NCBI GenBank assembly: GCA_029239675.1
Contig: JARBUM010000003.1
Coordinates: 1-64,000, forward strand
DNA: 64,000 nucleotides
Reading direction: 5' to 3'
DNA from: Pelosinus sp.
Lineage (GTDB): Bacteria > Bacillota > Negativicutes > DSM-13327
Shown here: piece after piece, positions 1-9,203 of the stretch
How the letters are laid out: the number at the start of each line of letters is the position of its first letter
Position numbering within the stretch: position 1 is the stretch's first letter
Position numbers and translations under genes: made by a program
Notes under the pieces: model-generated
The model's input: the letters and a program-made list of their open reading frames with translations, nothing else
What the model was told of the DNA's origin: nothing
Database searches by the model: none

Positions 1-26
1 AAATTGCGGATATTATTCGTCTTCAT
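1..26 (-). CDS. lepA: Elongation factor 4 (LepA), 5' end only
   Basis: Only the first eight codons are inside the window, reading MKTNNIRN and running off the left edge. They follow a strong ribosome binding site (GAGGAGG, 6 nt before the ATG). The peptide matches the start of LepA, which usually continues with an IRNFCIIAHIDHGKS-type GTPase P-loop. The order gpr, spoIIP, lepA on the same strand is the usual Firmicutes arrangement. LepA is a ribosome-associated GTPase acting on stalled or mistranslocated ribosomes. The identification rests on a short peptide plus gene order. Confidence 0.75.
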
Positions 27-42
27 ATAGGCCTCCTCTCGA

Positions 43-98
43 AATCAATAGCATAATTACTGCTATTGATTATATCACCTGGAACCTAACACCTGCAA
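43..98 (-). promoter_or_regulatory. lepA promoter and leader hairpin
   Basis: Reading the minus strand there is a -35 TTGCAG (93-98), an 18-nt spacer and a perfect -10 TATAAT (69-74). The transcript would start with an 11-bp perfect stem (43-53 pairing with 61-71, loop of 7) placed just before the lepA ribosome binding site. The hairpin may affect lepA translation or mRNA stability, but that is inference. Confidence 0.6.
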
Positions 99-346
99 GC
101 ATTACCTAAATTGACGCAAATAAACATTTTCCGATGACTAAACTACTCTAAGACTTCCATCTTCTATCTCATTAACAGCCTGTAGGCCCTAACCTCGACG
201 GTCAGGAAACAAGGCTGTAGGACTCAAACTAAGTTCACTCTAAGGGTTCCCGGAGCCAAGGTTCACTGATATAAGTGGGATTTAATAGCGGTTAAGTCTC
301 TGAATCAGTACGACTAAGATCAGGTAGAGTTAAAAACCCATCTGAA
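99..346. other. Intergenic region between the small membrane gene and lepA
   Basis: No convincing coding sequence. It contains a copy of a short dispersed repeat at 312-345, immediately after the stop codon of the upstream gene, and several repeated-looking fragments (for example TTCACTCTAA near 233-242, also found near 37720). I see no clear terminator. Confidence 0.4.
312..345 (-). repeat. Dispersed repeat family B, copy 1
   Basis: On the minus strand this begins TCAGATGGGTTT and continues with a segment similar to a second copy at 37733-37766: twelve identical bases, then a partly matching CTC-AC-ATC-AGTC pattern. Both copies lie at the 3' end of a minus-strand gene. Two copies in 64 kb suggest a genome-wide intergenic element. 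Confidence 0.45.
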
Positions 347-784
347 TCAAGTCTTCTTTATCATTTCCCAACCTTGTCTTATATACTGTTCCAGATATTT
401 TAGATGTAAATCCAGCCAAGCCAACTCTTCATGACAATCTATATATAGATATTTAGGGATAATCCAGGTTGCAAAAGGGGTATATATACTTACACTTTTA
501 TCCTGATTTCTAATTTCAGCTACTTCATATACTGCACTTACACGATAGCTGGATCCTAATATTTCTAAGGTATAAACACTTTCATTATTACGGTTCATCG
601 CTAAAATTTGTACAAACTCCTGCCGCTGGGTTAAGGTATTTAATTGTTGTTCTGCTACAGATAAACCTAAGGTTATAGCTGCAATTAAGATCAATAAGCC
701 ACGACCAATCATCAAAACATCCCTATAAGCTAGTAAGCAAAACAAATTCCCACCTCTACTTAAGAGTAGAAAAATAATACTCAT
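347..784 (-). CDS. Small single-pass membrane protein of unknown function
   Basis: Up to 145 residues. One hydrophobic segment near the N terminus (MIGRGLLILIAAITLGLSV, starting at residue 25) is followed by about 100 polar residues, so this is probably an N-terminally anchored protein with an extracytoplasmic domain. The start is uncertain: ATG at 784 lies 3 nt after the spoIIP stop with a weak ribosome site, TTG at 745 follows AGAGGTG, and ATG at 712 gives the most signal-anchor-like N terminus. It is probably co-transcribed with spoIIP, which suggests but does not prove a sporulation role. I do not recognise the family. Confidence 0.55.
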   Translation of the reverse strand: MSIIFLLLSRGGNLFCLLAYRDVLMIGRGLLILIAAITLGLSVAEQQLNTLTQRQEFVQILAMNRNNESVYTLEILGSSYRVSAVYEVAEIRNQDKSVSIYTPFATWIIPKYLYIDCHEELAWLDLHLKYLEQYIRQGWEMIKKT

Positions 785-787
785 TCT

Positions 788-1849
788 CTACTGCACTTTA
801 TTTTCATTAATAATTTCAGCTACTATATCTCCAAACATTTCAATTGCACGCTGGGCTTCTTCTTTGCTATTCTCATGGCACCCTACCTCAAGCAATAGGG
901 CTCGTGGATGAAGATGCTGATTATAGCGCCAATTTTCCATTTGAATCCCAAAAGAAAGACCTGGATAACGTTGATTTAATTTTGCATCAATTAGCTTCGC
1001 AAAGGCATGATTTTGCTGCCAATGGGGCTGAACCAAGCCCTCTTGCCCTATGCATACCAATATCTTGATTTTAGCAACCTCCACCCCATTAACTGTAGCT
1101 GTATGACTCTCTTTTTTGCCAGCATCACGATGAATATCAAAGTACATCTGAATGGATGGATTCTCCGCTATTATTTTCTTTACCGTAGTCTCTGAGGCAT
1201 CGTAAGCTTTCATAAAGCTTGGATAATCATGAATCGTCTTATTTTGAAGTGTGGAAATACCATAAGTGTCTAATCGCTTCGCTAGTGCTCCTCCTACGTC
1301 CACAATATCACCCAGCTGCCCTCCCGGTTTATGAGTAGCCCCCGTATTAGGAACAAAAGATTCTGCAGTATGTGTATAATAAAGACCTACCAAGGGCTTA
1401 CCACTTGGTATAATCTCCTTCATTTGAAATTTCGGGAAATTAGGCAAAGTCATAGCACTTACTGTTTGAGGTACTGATTTAAGCCTTGCCAACAGGGGAA
1501 TTTCAGCTTGCAGTATAGAACGCATATCTTTAATATCCACACCAATAAAAAACCGCATTGCTTCTCGTACTAGCTGCTGTACACTCTGCTCATTTTTTAC
1601 GATTACTGGCGGTTTAGTTTCTGTAGCACGAACCAGGCCGGGAACGCCTAAAAATAATATTTCACGCCATTGTGGCAACACATATTGTTCTTGCCTCAAT
1701 GAGCCATTTGTACTAACTGCTATAACATCCTCAGATATATTTAGATATCGCCATATTACTATACTTAAACAAAGTAAGATAATCATAACAACTCTTATTT
1801 TTATATTCCAAGCATATTTGGCCTGATGGCGTGCGCGTCTTGTTAACAT
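788..1849 (-). CDS. spoIIP: Stage II sporulation protein P (peptidoglycan hydrolase)
   Basis: 353 residues. A single N-terminal membrane segment (VVMIILLCLSIVIW) is followed by a long extracytoplasmic SpoIIP domain. Family-typical motifs are YYTHTAESF, the metal-site region FDIHRDA, and ENWRYNQHLHPRALLLEVGC near the C terminus. SpoIIP works with SpoIID and SpoIIM to degrade septal peptidoglycan during engulfment. The ATG at 1849 is chosen because GGGGAGG lies 5 nt upstream; longer readings of the same frame run through that ribosome site. It lies downstream of gpr, as in other endospore formers. Confidence 0.93.
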   Translation of the reverse strand: MLTRRARHQAKYAWNIKIRVVMIILLCLSIVIWRYLNISEDVIAVSTNGSLRQEQYVLPQWREILFLGVPGLVRATETKPPVIVKNEQSVQQLVREAMRFFIGVDIKDMRSILQAEIPLLARLKSVPQTVSAMTLPNFPKFQMKEIIPSGKPLVGLYYTHTAESFVPNTGATHKPGGQLGDIVDVGGALAKRLDTYGISTLQNKTIHDYPSFMKAYDASETTVKKIIAENPSIQMYFDIHRDAGKKESHTATVNGVEVAKIKILVCIGQEGLVQPHWQQNHAFAKLIDAKLNQRYPGLSFGIQMENWRYNQHLHPRALLLEVGCHENSKEEAQRAIEMFGDIVAEIINENKVQ

Positions 1850-1985
1850 CCTTTCCTCCCCTGACATCTGTGCTAGTACAAAAACAAGCACAGGTTGTCA
1901 CACCTTTTTGTTTACATACAATGTATATGCTTGGGAGGGAAAGGATATTACTGATAATCTGACTAATAAGACTCCTTTGCGTGCT

Positions 1986-2023
1986 ATGGTTATTTAATTG
2001 TATCTCGACAATTAAATAACCAT
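1986..2023. repeat. 16-bp perfect inverted repeat between gpr and spoIIP
   Basis: Arms 1986-2001 and 2008-2023 are perfectly complementary with a 6-nt loop. The stem is A/T-rich (ATGGTTATTTAATTGT) and is not followed by a T run on the minus strand. It could be a weak terminator, a transcript-processing hairpin or an operator ahead of spoIIP. Confidence 0.5.
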
Positions 2024-2089
2024 TCTGGATTAGGACCAAAACCGCTATGTAATTGTGAAATTATAACAGGCTGACTGGATTACATCTTT

Positions 2090-3061
2090 TTAATGTAAAT
2101 AGGTATGTATATTTTCATAATCGATGTGAGGATGCATCGCCTGATTAATGCCTCCAGCAACAGCCACTGCAATATCGTCAATAAAGCGATCTACTTCCTT
2201 AGGAGTTACCATTAAATCGCCTAACACCTCCGGTAAAACCTGACGCACAATCTTGTGACGGTCTTCAGCGGATAAATGCTCCATACTTTTGAAATATCGA
2301 GCAAATGGCGCATGTTCTTGTAATGTATTAATGGTATCCATGGCAATAGTAGAGGCATGCACAACCGTTGGCACTCCAATAGCAATTACAGGCACCCCTA
2401 AGGATTCTTGGGTCAATCCGAATCGTTTATTTCCTACCCCGGAACCAGGGCTAATGCCCGTATTAGCTAACTGTACTGTGGTAATCACTCTACGACTAGA
2501 AGCAGCTGCAAGGGCATCAATGGCAATCACTAGATCTGGTTTTATTTTACTGACTATCCCTTGAACAATTTCTACTGTTTCCATGCCAGTAATACCCAAA
2601 ACGCCAGGTGCAATGGCACAGATTGATCGCACTCCCCCCTTAAGTTCAGGTGACAATAGATCTTGTAAATGACGTGTCACTACAATCTTGTCAATAGCTC
2701 TCGGTCCTAAGGCATCAGGAGTAATGTTCCGATTGCCTAAGCCAATTATTAAAACAGTAGCTTTTTGCGATAACTTCGTCATTGCTACCAATTCATCAGC
2801 CAATATTTTCATTATTTTTTCTTGTAGAGGAGTATTCTTATAGCGAAGCCCTTGGGCCTCTATCGTAACATAAGTACCCTGCCCTTTTCCCATGGTTCTC
2901 TCAGCTTCAGACGTAGTAATATCAACCTTGGTAATAACCACCTCTTCATCTTCTGATGTTTCCACCAAAACACCTGGAATCTCTTCACTAACTTCTTTCG
3001 TTAACATTTCCCTTACTTCTAGCGCTAGATCAGTACGGGATGTTCCAGCAAAACGCTCCAA
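2090..3061 (-). CDS. gpr: GPR spore germination endopeptidase
   Basis: 323 residues, somewhat shorter than the roughly 370 of Bacillus GPR. The N terminus holds the RTDLA motif found near the autoprocessing site of the zymogen. The core has GLGNRNITPDALGP and the IDALAAASSRR segment typical of peptidase family A25. GPR degrades small acid-soluble spore proteins at germination. The start is TTG at 3061, supported by AAGGAG nine bases upstream. A forespore-type promoter is possible upstream (TGTATA, 17 nt, TTAAAATA on the minus strand near 3105-3140), but this is a weak match. Confidence 0.93.
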   Translation of the reverse strand: MERFAGTSRTDLALEVREMLTKEVSEEIPGVLVETSEDEEVVITKVDITTSEAERTMGKGQGTYVTIEAQGLRYKNTPLQEKIMKILADELVAMTKLSQKATVLIIGLGNRNITPDALGPRAIDKIVVTRHLQDLLSPELKGGVRSICAIAPGVLGITGMETVEIVQGIVSKIKPDLVIAIDALAAASSRRVITTVQLANTGISPGSGVGNKRFGLTQESLGVPVIAIGVPTVVHASTIAMDTINTLQEHAPFARYFKSMEHLSAEDRHKIVRQVLPEVLGDLMVTPKEVDRFIDDIAVAVAGGINQAMHPHIDYENIHTYLH

Positions 3062-3219
3062 ATTTTATTCACTCCTTATGTATAAAAATCAAGATTATTT
3101 TAACCTAAATCGATACTGGCTATACAATTCATACCGTTACAATAAAACTATCTTTTTCTCGAGGTAATTCAGCAGTTGAAGAATTCCCAACTTATAGCTA
3201 TAAAATTATCAATTGTTAC

Positions 3220-3248
3220 TTGCATTTTCCATAATCACATGCTAAGAT
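3220..3248 (+). promoter_or_regulatory. rpsT promoter
   Basis: TTGCAT (3220-3225), a 17-nt spacer and TAAGAT (3243-3248) form a sigma-A type promoter about 37 nt before the rpsT start. Confidence 0.55.
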
Positions 3249-3284
3249 ACTATAGGTAACATGCTCTTTAAGGAGGTGAATCAC

Positions 3285-3551
3285 TTGCCAAACATTAAAT
3301 CATCTGAACGTAGCGTAAAAACTGATGCTGAGCGACGTGCTAGAAACTTTGCGGTGAGATCAACCATTAGAACTGTATCTCGCAAAGTTGTTGAGTCTGT
3401 AACTGCTGGTAACACAGATGAAGCGAAAGCTCTTCTAGTTCATGCTAGCAAAACGATTGACAAGGCAGCCAGCAAAGGTGTTGTTCATAAAAATGCGGCA
3501 GCTCGTAAAAAATCAAGGTTAGCTCGTAAACTTAATGCCTTAGCTAAGTAA
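3285..3551 (+). CDS. rpsT: 30S ribosomal protein S20
   Basis: 88 residues, the normal S20 length. The sequence starts LPNIKSSERSVKTDAERRARN and ends with the KKSRLARKLNAL helix typical of S20, a primary 16S rRNA-binding protein. The start is TTG at 3285, directly placed by AAGGAGG with an optimal spacer; a longer reading from 3261 would run through the ribosome site. S20 genes often use non-ATG starts as part of autoregulation, which is general knowledge and not shown here. Confidence 0.97.
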   Translation: MPNIKSSERSVKTDAERRARNFAVRSTIRTVSRKVVESVTAGNTDEAKALLVHASKTIDKAASKGVVHKNAAARKKSRLARKLNALAK

Positions 3552-3560
3552 TTAAGATTA

Positions 3561-3596
3561 AAGCCCCTGTTCATTTCACTATGAACAGGGGCTTTT
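3561..3596. terminator. Bidirectional terminator, rpsT / holA
   Basis: A 14-bp perfect stem (3561-3574 with 3581-3594), 6-nt loop and T run on the plus strand; the minus strand has a shorter T run. It sits between the convergent rpsT and holA genes. Confidence 0.9.
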
Positions 3597-3611
3597 TACG
3601 TTATCCTTCTT

Positions 3612-4646
3612 CTATCTACACATAGCAATAATAATTTCTTCTAAGGCCGATTTGTTAGCTCTACCAGATTTTAAATCATAATCTGCGGTCGCTAAGGCTA
3701 AGCTGGCCTGTTTTAAAACCTCTGGCGTAAAGTTCTTACTCTGTTTAAGCATCTTTTCACCAATAAAAGGTACTAAGCCAAGTTTTTCGGCAATCTCCCT
3801 AGCGCCATACCCATCCTTTGCTAGTTCCTTAGCTTGCCACATAAGGCGCACTTGCCTGGCCAATAAAGCTACGAGCTTCAAGGGATGCTCTCCAGACTTT
3901 ATCTGTTCTCCTATTAACTGTAATGCTTTACCGATTTGTTTTTGACTAACAGCATCAATCATGGAGAATATAGATATTTCCGGTATACTGGACATAATCT
4001 CTATAAGGTCAGACTGACTAATTCTAGTCTTACCTTCTGTAAATAAGGCCGCCTTCTCCAATTCATTGTGTAAAAATCCTAAGGATATCTGGGGCATAAT
4101 ACTTATAACTCCCAAAAAATACTCCATAGCATCACTATCCATTTTTCTATTGAGTTCAGCCAATTTTGAGATAAGCCATCCTCTTACATCTTTTCCTTTT
4201 ATATTAGCAAGCTCTACAGTAGTTCCATACTTTTCTATCATTTTGAAAATTTTACGTCTTTTATCGACTTTATCCGTTGTAGAAAGAATCAGATGAGTAT
4301 AATCCGGCATATTGCTAATAACCTTAAGCAATCGTTCCTCGGATTTATCATTCACTTCTGCCTCTTCATTATTATTCTTCCGCGGACGCAGCAATGCTGT
4401 ACCGCGTATATGAATTACATTCTTCCCACCCATAAATGGAACCGTCTCAATTAAAGCGATTAGTTCATTTATACTGGGATCCTTATCTAATTGCAAAAGA
4501 TTCATATCCAATTCTTCAGGAGCCAAAACAGCCTTAATCACTGCTTGTTCAATCTGTCTAATAAAATAAGCCTCTTCGCCATACAATAGGTAAATTGATT
4601 TTACCTGTCCTTTTTTTAGTGCTTCGAAAATCTCCCCATACCCCAT
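3612..4646 (-). CDS. holA: DNA polymerase III subunit delta
   Basis: 344 residues. It matches the clamp-loader delta subunit of Firmicutes: N-terminal YLLYGEEAYFIRQ, the VVELA-like strand before the lid, and C-terminal GEHPLKLVALLARQVRLMWQAKEL helices. Delta opens the beta sliding clamp. ATG at 4646 is selected because TTGGAGG lies 4 nt upstream; the longer frame from 4658 uses that ribosome site as codons. It follows comEC closely (22 nt), the usual comEC-holA pairing. Confidence 0.93.
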   Translation of the reverse strand: MGYGEIFEALKKGQVKSIYLLYGEEAYFIRQIEQAVIKAVLAPEELDMNLLQLDKDPSINELIALIETVPFMGGKNVIHIRGTALLRPRKNNNEEAEVNDKSEERLLKVISNMPDYTHLILSTTDKVDKRRKIFKMIEKYGTTVELANIKGKDVRGWLISKLAELNRKMDSDAMEYFLGVISIMPQISLGFLHNELEKAALFTEGKTRISQSDLIEIMSSIPEISIFSMIDAVSQKQIGKALQLIGEQIKSGEHPLKLVALLARQVRLMWQAKELAKDGYGAREIAEKLGLVPFIGEKMLKQSKNFTPEVLKQASLALATADYDLKSGRANKSALEEIIIAMCR

Positions 4647-4668
4647 AACTTCCTCCAATATGATTCAA

Positions 4669-7044
4669 TCATTTTATATAAGTATCAACAGACATAATAC
4701 TGCCATCGGTCTTAAATACAATAGCCCCTTGTTGATCGGTGCGATAAATTATACTATGTTGAGCCAACAAGCGGTTAATTGTATCTTCATGAGGGTGTCC
4801 AAAAGAATTGTTTGCCCCTACAGAAATAACTGCATATTCAGGATTAACCTCTTTTAGAAATTCTACTGAAGAAGATGTTTTTGCCCCATGATGCCCCACT
4901 TTTAGTACCACACTAGAGATATCTTTACCCCTCCAAATCATTTCTTCCTCACCTTCAGCTGGAAGATCTCCTGTAAACAAGAAACTATATTTTCCATAGC
5001 GCACCTGCATTACACTAGACACTTCATTACTAGAATGTCCTCTCATTATTCCCGTATCAGCATGTAGTATTTTAATGACAATACCATCAATCTCTATTTT
5101 TTGTCCTTCATAAGCAGCAATGCGAATACTATCGGGTGTTGCATGTAATAAATTCACCACTGCTTGACTATCGTCTTCACGAGACAATACAATATTTTTG
5201 ATCGGTACTTCTTGAGCAATTCCTGCTGCACCACCTGCGTGATCTTGATGACCATGAGTCAAAAAAAGATAATCGATATTTAATATACCATAATGCCTAA
5301 GATAGGGCAAAAGGACTCGGTAACCAACATCAAAATCCGTAGCCTCTCCTATTGTGCCGCCTGTATCCACTAAAATAGCCCGCCCATGGGGCGTTATGAT
5401 CAGAGCTGCATCTCCTTGCCCCACATCAATAAAATGAACAGAAAGAGGAGCAGGGTAAACAATATATATTATTATACATAAAACAAGCACAAATACTGAC
5501 GCAACACTTTTTTGAGGCCATTTTCTTACTGTCTCCCTAAAGGATAACACATTTTTCGGCCTATACCCATACATCCAGCTTAATAAGACATAATATAATG
5601 CACCCCCAACTAATCCAACAGAAGGCACATACAATTTTGCAGCAGGCACAGCAGCCAACCATTCCGTTAATTGCAGTACTAAACTAATCATGAGGCTGCA
5701 CATCACCAAACATAGATTACCAATAAGGCCAATTACCAAACCGCTAAAAGCACCAAATAACCCCAATATGACAATCCCTTCAATAATTGGAACAATGATG
5801 AGATTGGCTACAAAAGAACTAAGAGAAAAGCTATTAAAATACCACGCAATAAAAGGTAACACCCCAACTTGGGCTGCAATAGTAACTGCCAAAGGGCGAG
5901 CCAGCCAAAGAGGAATAAAATTTAATAATTTTATAGTTTTAGTATGCAAGAACACCAAGCCAGCCGTTGAAGAAAACGATAATTGAAAACTCAAATCATA
6001 AATAAGTGTTGGCTGATAAATAAGCATCCCTAGCAAGGATAAGCACAATGCGACTGCCCCGTCTTTCTCTCGCTCAAGGCATATGGCACCTAATCCGATC
6101 AATCCCATAATCAAAGAACGTAATACAGGAGGCGTCAACCCACAAAAGATGGCGTATAGAATGACAAAAAGGGCAGCGGCTAAAGGTATTAATCGATTTG
6201 CGAAAGCAAGTCGTCCCAACAGTCCCTTGCCTAATGCTGTTATAACTCCTGCCACTAAAGCAATATGGGACCCTGATACTGATAAAATATGTACAATTCC
6301 TGTTGTGGCAAAATCAGATACCACTTCACGGGGAATGCCCCCATATCCGCCAAACAGCATCCCTACAAGAATCGCCTTATGGCTTTGGGGCATTACTTTA
6401 GCTATATTTTCAATTATTTTTTCTCGCCATGCTTCCATAGTCTGTTTCCATGATGATCTATTTTCTTCTATTAAGCTTATTGCATTTCCTTGAACAGACA
6501 TGCGTCCCCGAATCCCTTGTAGATTTGCAGCAGCCACACTATCATACTGTCCAGGATTATTGTAACCATGCAGAGCAATAACCTCACCAGTGACTTTTAT
6601 CTTGTCTCCCTGCTTAAAAATTCGCTCCTGATTAGATTGCCTGGCAGAAAGATATAACATCCCTGAAACAGTCGTTATATTATGATTCTTAACTTGCCCT
6701 CCATGAATTACTACTGTGTATCTAATTTTACTTTTCTCTTGCGCTAAATAAGTCACGTGAGGCGTTTCTTCAATCCTGCCATATACAGTCATTGTTTCCC
6801 CTGCATATCGACTAATGTCTCTAGAACTAAGAGCATCATCGTGAATAAAACGCAGCATGCCAACTATAAAAAATAATACAGCCATCAGCCATAAACTTTG
6901 TTTTTGTTTATTAAGTTGCCATAGCAAAATAACAGTTACAATAAAACTGCTCACATACAACAAAGGCAACAACCACATAAAGAAACTCGCACACCAAATA
7001 CCAGCCGTAAATGCTGCTGTAATCCCGATAACTACATTGGGCAT
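4669..7044 (-). CDS. comEC: DNA uptake channel ComEC/Rec2
   Basis: 791 residues. The N-terminal third has membrane segments and an OB-like DUF4131 region. The central competence domain (about 205-490) holds the VHILSVSGSHIAL motif. The C-terminal metallo-beta-lactamase-like domain (from about 535) begins HFIDVGQGDAALI and contains THGHQDHAGG. ComEC forms the channel for transforming single-stranded DNA; the C-terminal domain is proposed to degrade the other strand. The reading frame is intact. Its usual partner comEA lies 9 kb away at 16083, on the same strand. Confidence 0.94.
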   Translation of the reverse strand: MPNVVIGITAAFTAGIWCASFFMWLLPLLYVSSFIVTVILLWQLNKQKQSLWLMAVLFFIVGMLRFIHDDALSSRDISRYAGETMTVYGRIEETPHVTYLAQEKSKIRYTVVIHGGQVKNHNITTVSGMLYLSARQSNQERIFKQGDKIKVTGEVIALHGYNNPGQYDSVAAANLQGIRGRMSVQGNAISLIEENRSSWKQTMEAWREKIIENIAKVMPQSHKAILVGMLFGGYGGIPREVVSDFATTGIVHILSVSGSHIALVAGVITALGKGLLGRLAFANRLIPLAAALFVILYAIFCGLTPPVLRSLIMGLIGLGAICLEREKDGAVALCLSLLGMLIYQPTLIYDLSFQLSFSSTAGLVFLHTKTIKLLNFIPLWLARPLAVTIAAQVGVLPFIAWYFNSFSLSSFVANLIIVPIIEGIVILGLFGAFSGLVIGLIGNLCLVMCSLMISLVLQLTEWLAAVPAAKLYVPSVGLVGGALYYVLLSWMYGYRPKNVLSFRETVRKWPQKSVASVFVLVLCIIIYIVYPAPLSVHFIDVGQGDAALIITPHGRAILVDTGGTIGEATDFDVGYRVLLPYLRHYGILNIDYLFLTHGHQDHAGGAAGIAQEVPIKNIVLSREDDSQAVVNLLHATPDSIRIAAYEGQKIEIDGIVIKILHADTGIMRGHSSNEVSSVMQVRYGKYSFLFTGDLPAEGEEEMIWRGKDISSVVLKVGHHGAKTSSSVEFLKEVNPEYAVISVGANNSFGHPHEDTINRLLAQHSIIYRTDQQGAIVFKTDGSIMSVDTYIK

Positions 7045-7114
7045 ATTTCATTACCCCTTATCTGGTTACTTTCTTCTTTCTTTTTCTAATCCTACAATTT
7101 ACCATTAAAATACA

Positions 7115-7144
7115 AAAATCCTGCATACACTCATGCAGGATTTT
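7115..7144 (-). terminator. Terminator after the patB-like gene
   Basis: 12-bp perfect stem (7115-7126 with 7133-7144), 6-nt loop, followed on the minus strand by a T-rich tail. It closes the sulfur cluster ahead of comEC. Confidence 0.85.
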
Positions 7145-7174
7145 CATAATAGCTTTATTTCAATTCTTTCAAGT

Positions 7175-8383
7175 CTAGTTGTCTACGTCTTCAGCGTGTT
7201 GCTGCAACGCTTTTTCGATTCTTGTTAAGGCTTCCAACAGAACACTTCGCTGTGTGGCAATATTAATGCGTGCAAATCCTTCCCCTTGCGTGCCGAAATT
7301 TTTGCCAGCATTTAGCCCGACTTTTGCTTTATGTATAAGAAACGTCTGTAACTCTTTATCTTTTGGGAAATATGCACGAAAGTCCAGCCACGCCAGATAA
7401 GTCCCCTCTGGCTTACTTACTTTCACATTAGGCAACTTTTTTTGAACAAAATCGATTAATGTGTCTGCATTCTTTTCAAGATATATCAGCAACGCATCCA
7501 ACCATTCATCACCTTCTCTATAAGCTGCTTCCGTACCGATTCCACCAAAGATATTGTTACGGCCAATATGTAATTTCGTAATCCAGGCATGAATCAAAGC
7601 ACGTCTACGCTTGCAAGGAACAATAATAAAAGAAAAATTGAGGCCAGCAATATTGAAGGTCTTGCTAGCAGCCATAAAAGTAACACTTTGTTTACAAACA
7701 GGTGTGCCTAATGAGGCAAAAACCGTATGCTTATGGCCTTGAAACACCAAATCATTATGTATTTCGTCTGATAACACATCAACCTCATATTTTTGGCAGA
7801 GGTCATGTACTTTTGTCAGTTCTTCTCTACTCCACACACGACCAACCGGATTGTGAGGACTACATAATAAGAGCAATTTATTTTGAGGATCTGCCAGTTT
7901 CTGTTCTAAGTCCTCAAAGTCCATCTCATAGCACCCATTTCTAAAAATAAGAGGATTCTCTACAACTTTACGGTCATTATCTCTTATGGATGTAAAAAAG
8001 GGCGGATATACTGGCGGTTGAATAATAATACCGTCTCCAGGTTCTGAAAGGGCAAAAATAGACAGGCTAATGGATGGGACAACACCAGGAGCAAGCAAGA
8101 TCCAGTCCTGTTCAATTTCCCAACCATGGCGTTTTTTAGCCCATTGAATGATGGATTGATAAAGAGATGACTCTTGGATGTTATAAGCATATATGGGATG
8201 TTTGGCCCGTTCTATGATTGCAGCCGATATTGCTTTTGGTGAAGAAAAGTCCATATCAGCAATCCAGAGAGGTAGTACTTCCTCACTACCAAACACATTG
8301 TCTAGTGCATCCCACTTTCGGCTACCAGTCCCTTGACGAGGTATTATCATATCAAAATCAAACGTTACATTATTCGTTGTCAT
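7175..8383 (-). CDS. patB: PLP-dependent C-S lyase, PatB/MalY family
   Basis: 402 residues, fold-type I aminotransferase. The N terminus RKWDALDNVFG and the WIADMDF motif are diagnostic of the MalY/PatB group. The PLP lysine is in AASKTFNIAGL (about residue 241), with SPHNPVGRVW and DEIHNDL upstream. Such enzymes cleave cystathionine or cysteine S-conjugates to a thiol, pyruvate and ammonia. It is the last gene of a same-strand run that starts with cystine-type and sulfonate-type importers, which fits processing of imported sulfur amino acids. The exact substrate cannot be read from sequence. Confidence 0.9.
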   Translation of the reverse strand: MTTNNVTFDFDMIIPRQGTGSRKWDALDNVFGSEEVLPLWIADMDFSSPKAISAAIIERAKHPIYAYNIQESSLYQSIIQWAKKRHGWEIEQDWILLAPGVVPSISLSIFALSEPGDGIIIQPPVYPPFFTSIRDNDRKVVENPLIFRNGCYEMDFEDLEQKLADPQNKLLLLCSPHNPVGRVWSREELTKVHDLCQKYEVDVLSDEIHNDLVFQGHKHTVFASLGTPVCKQSVTFMAASKTFNIAGLNFSFIIVPCKRRRALIHAWITKLHIGRNNIFGGIGTEAAYREGDEWLDALLIYLEKNADTLIDFVQKKLPNVKVSKPEGTYLAWLDFRAYFPKDKELQTFLIHKAKVGLNAGKNFGTQGEGFARINIATQRSVLLEALTRIEKALQQHAEDVDN

Positions 8384-8450
8384 ATTAGCAAATCCTCACT
8401 TGAATGTTTTTTATTCATGCACACATGATCAGTAATTATTCTACCTTATA

Positions 8451-9203
8451 TTATATGGAATAATCAGAGGCAGGTAAAATTCTTTTTAGAAATTGTCTAG
8501 TTCTTTCCTCTTTGGGGTGAAAAAGAACCTCCTCTGCTGTACCTTGCTCCACAATGACTCCGCCATCAATAAATATGACTTTGCTGGCGATATCCCTGGC
8601 AAAAGAAATTTCATGGGTAACGACAATCATTGTTAACCCTTCCTTTGCTACTTTTTTCATAACAGCTAGTACTTCCCCAACCAATTCCGGATCTAAAGCA
8701 GAGGTTGGTTCATCAAAAAGAATAACTTCTGGATTTAAAGCAAGAGCCCTTGCTATTCCCACACGTTGCTGCTGTCCTCCCGACAGTTGACTTGGATATG
8801 CATCGTGCTTAGCCCCTAGCCCAACTTTTTTAAGAATTTTTCGGCTTATTTCTTCCGCCTCGATTTTTGGGATTTTCCGTGGGGTAACCAATCCCTCCAT
8901 TACATTTTCTAGAGCCGTTTTATTTTTAAATAGATTGTACAGCTGGAAAACCATTGCTGTATTTCTTCGAATCTGGAGTATTTCATTCTTTGTGACAGAT
9001 TTGCAATCAACATGAGTATCTCCTATTGTGATTTCTCCAGCATCAGGACGCTCTAAGAAATTTAAACAACGTAAAAAAGTTGTCTTTCCAGAACCACTGG
9101 GACCTAAAAGAACAACGACTTCGCCTTTCTCTACGGTAAGATCTATCCCTTTTAATACTTCCTGTTTTCCAAATGACTTGCATAACCCTTTTACCACTAT
9201 CAT
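8451..9203 (-). CDS. Polar amino acid (probably cystine) ABC transporter, ATPase
   Basis: 250 residues. Walker A is GPSGSGKTT, signature [15 protein letters not shown], Walker [14 protein letters not shown], and H-loop VVTHE. It belongs to the GlnQ/TcyC-type polar amino acid family. ATG at 9203 overlaps the stop of the upstream permease as ATGA and follows AAAGGTGGAG; the longer frame from 9275 is excluded by this. It forms a four-gene importer with the two permeases and the binding protein upstream. Cystine is inferred from the neighbouring sulfur genes. Confidence 0.92.
   Translation of the reverse strand: MIVVKGLCKSFGKQEVLKGIDLTVEKGEVVVLLGPSGSGKTTFLRCLNFLERPDAGEITIGDTHVDCKSVTKNEILQIRRNTAMVFQLYNLFKNKTALENVMEGLVTPRKIPKIEAEEISRKILKKVGLGAKHDAYPSQLSGGQQQRVGIARALALNPEVILFDEPTSALDPELVGEVLAVMKKVAKEGLTMIVVTHEISFARDIASKVIFIDGGVIVEQGTAEEVLFHPKEERTRQFLKRILPASDYSI

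Noticed and set aside
1850-2039. 102-residue minus-strand frame at 1731-2039 overlapping spoIIP
   Set aside because: It runs through the inverted repeat at 1986-2023 and the spoIIP start, with no ribosome site or recognisable sequence.
5690-6493. Plus-strand reading frames opposite comEC
   Set aside because: They are antisense to an intact, well-motifed gene and have no ribosome site or family features. The same applies to similar frames opposite galK, leuS, mglA, rnj and others.
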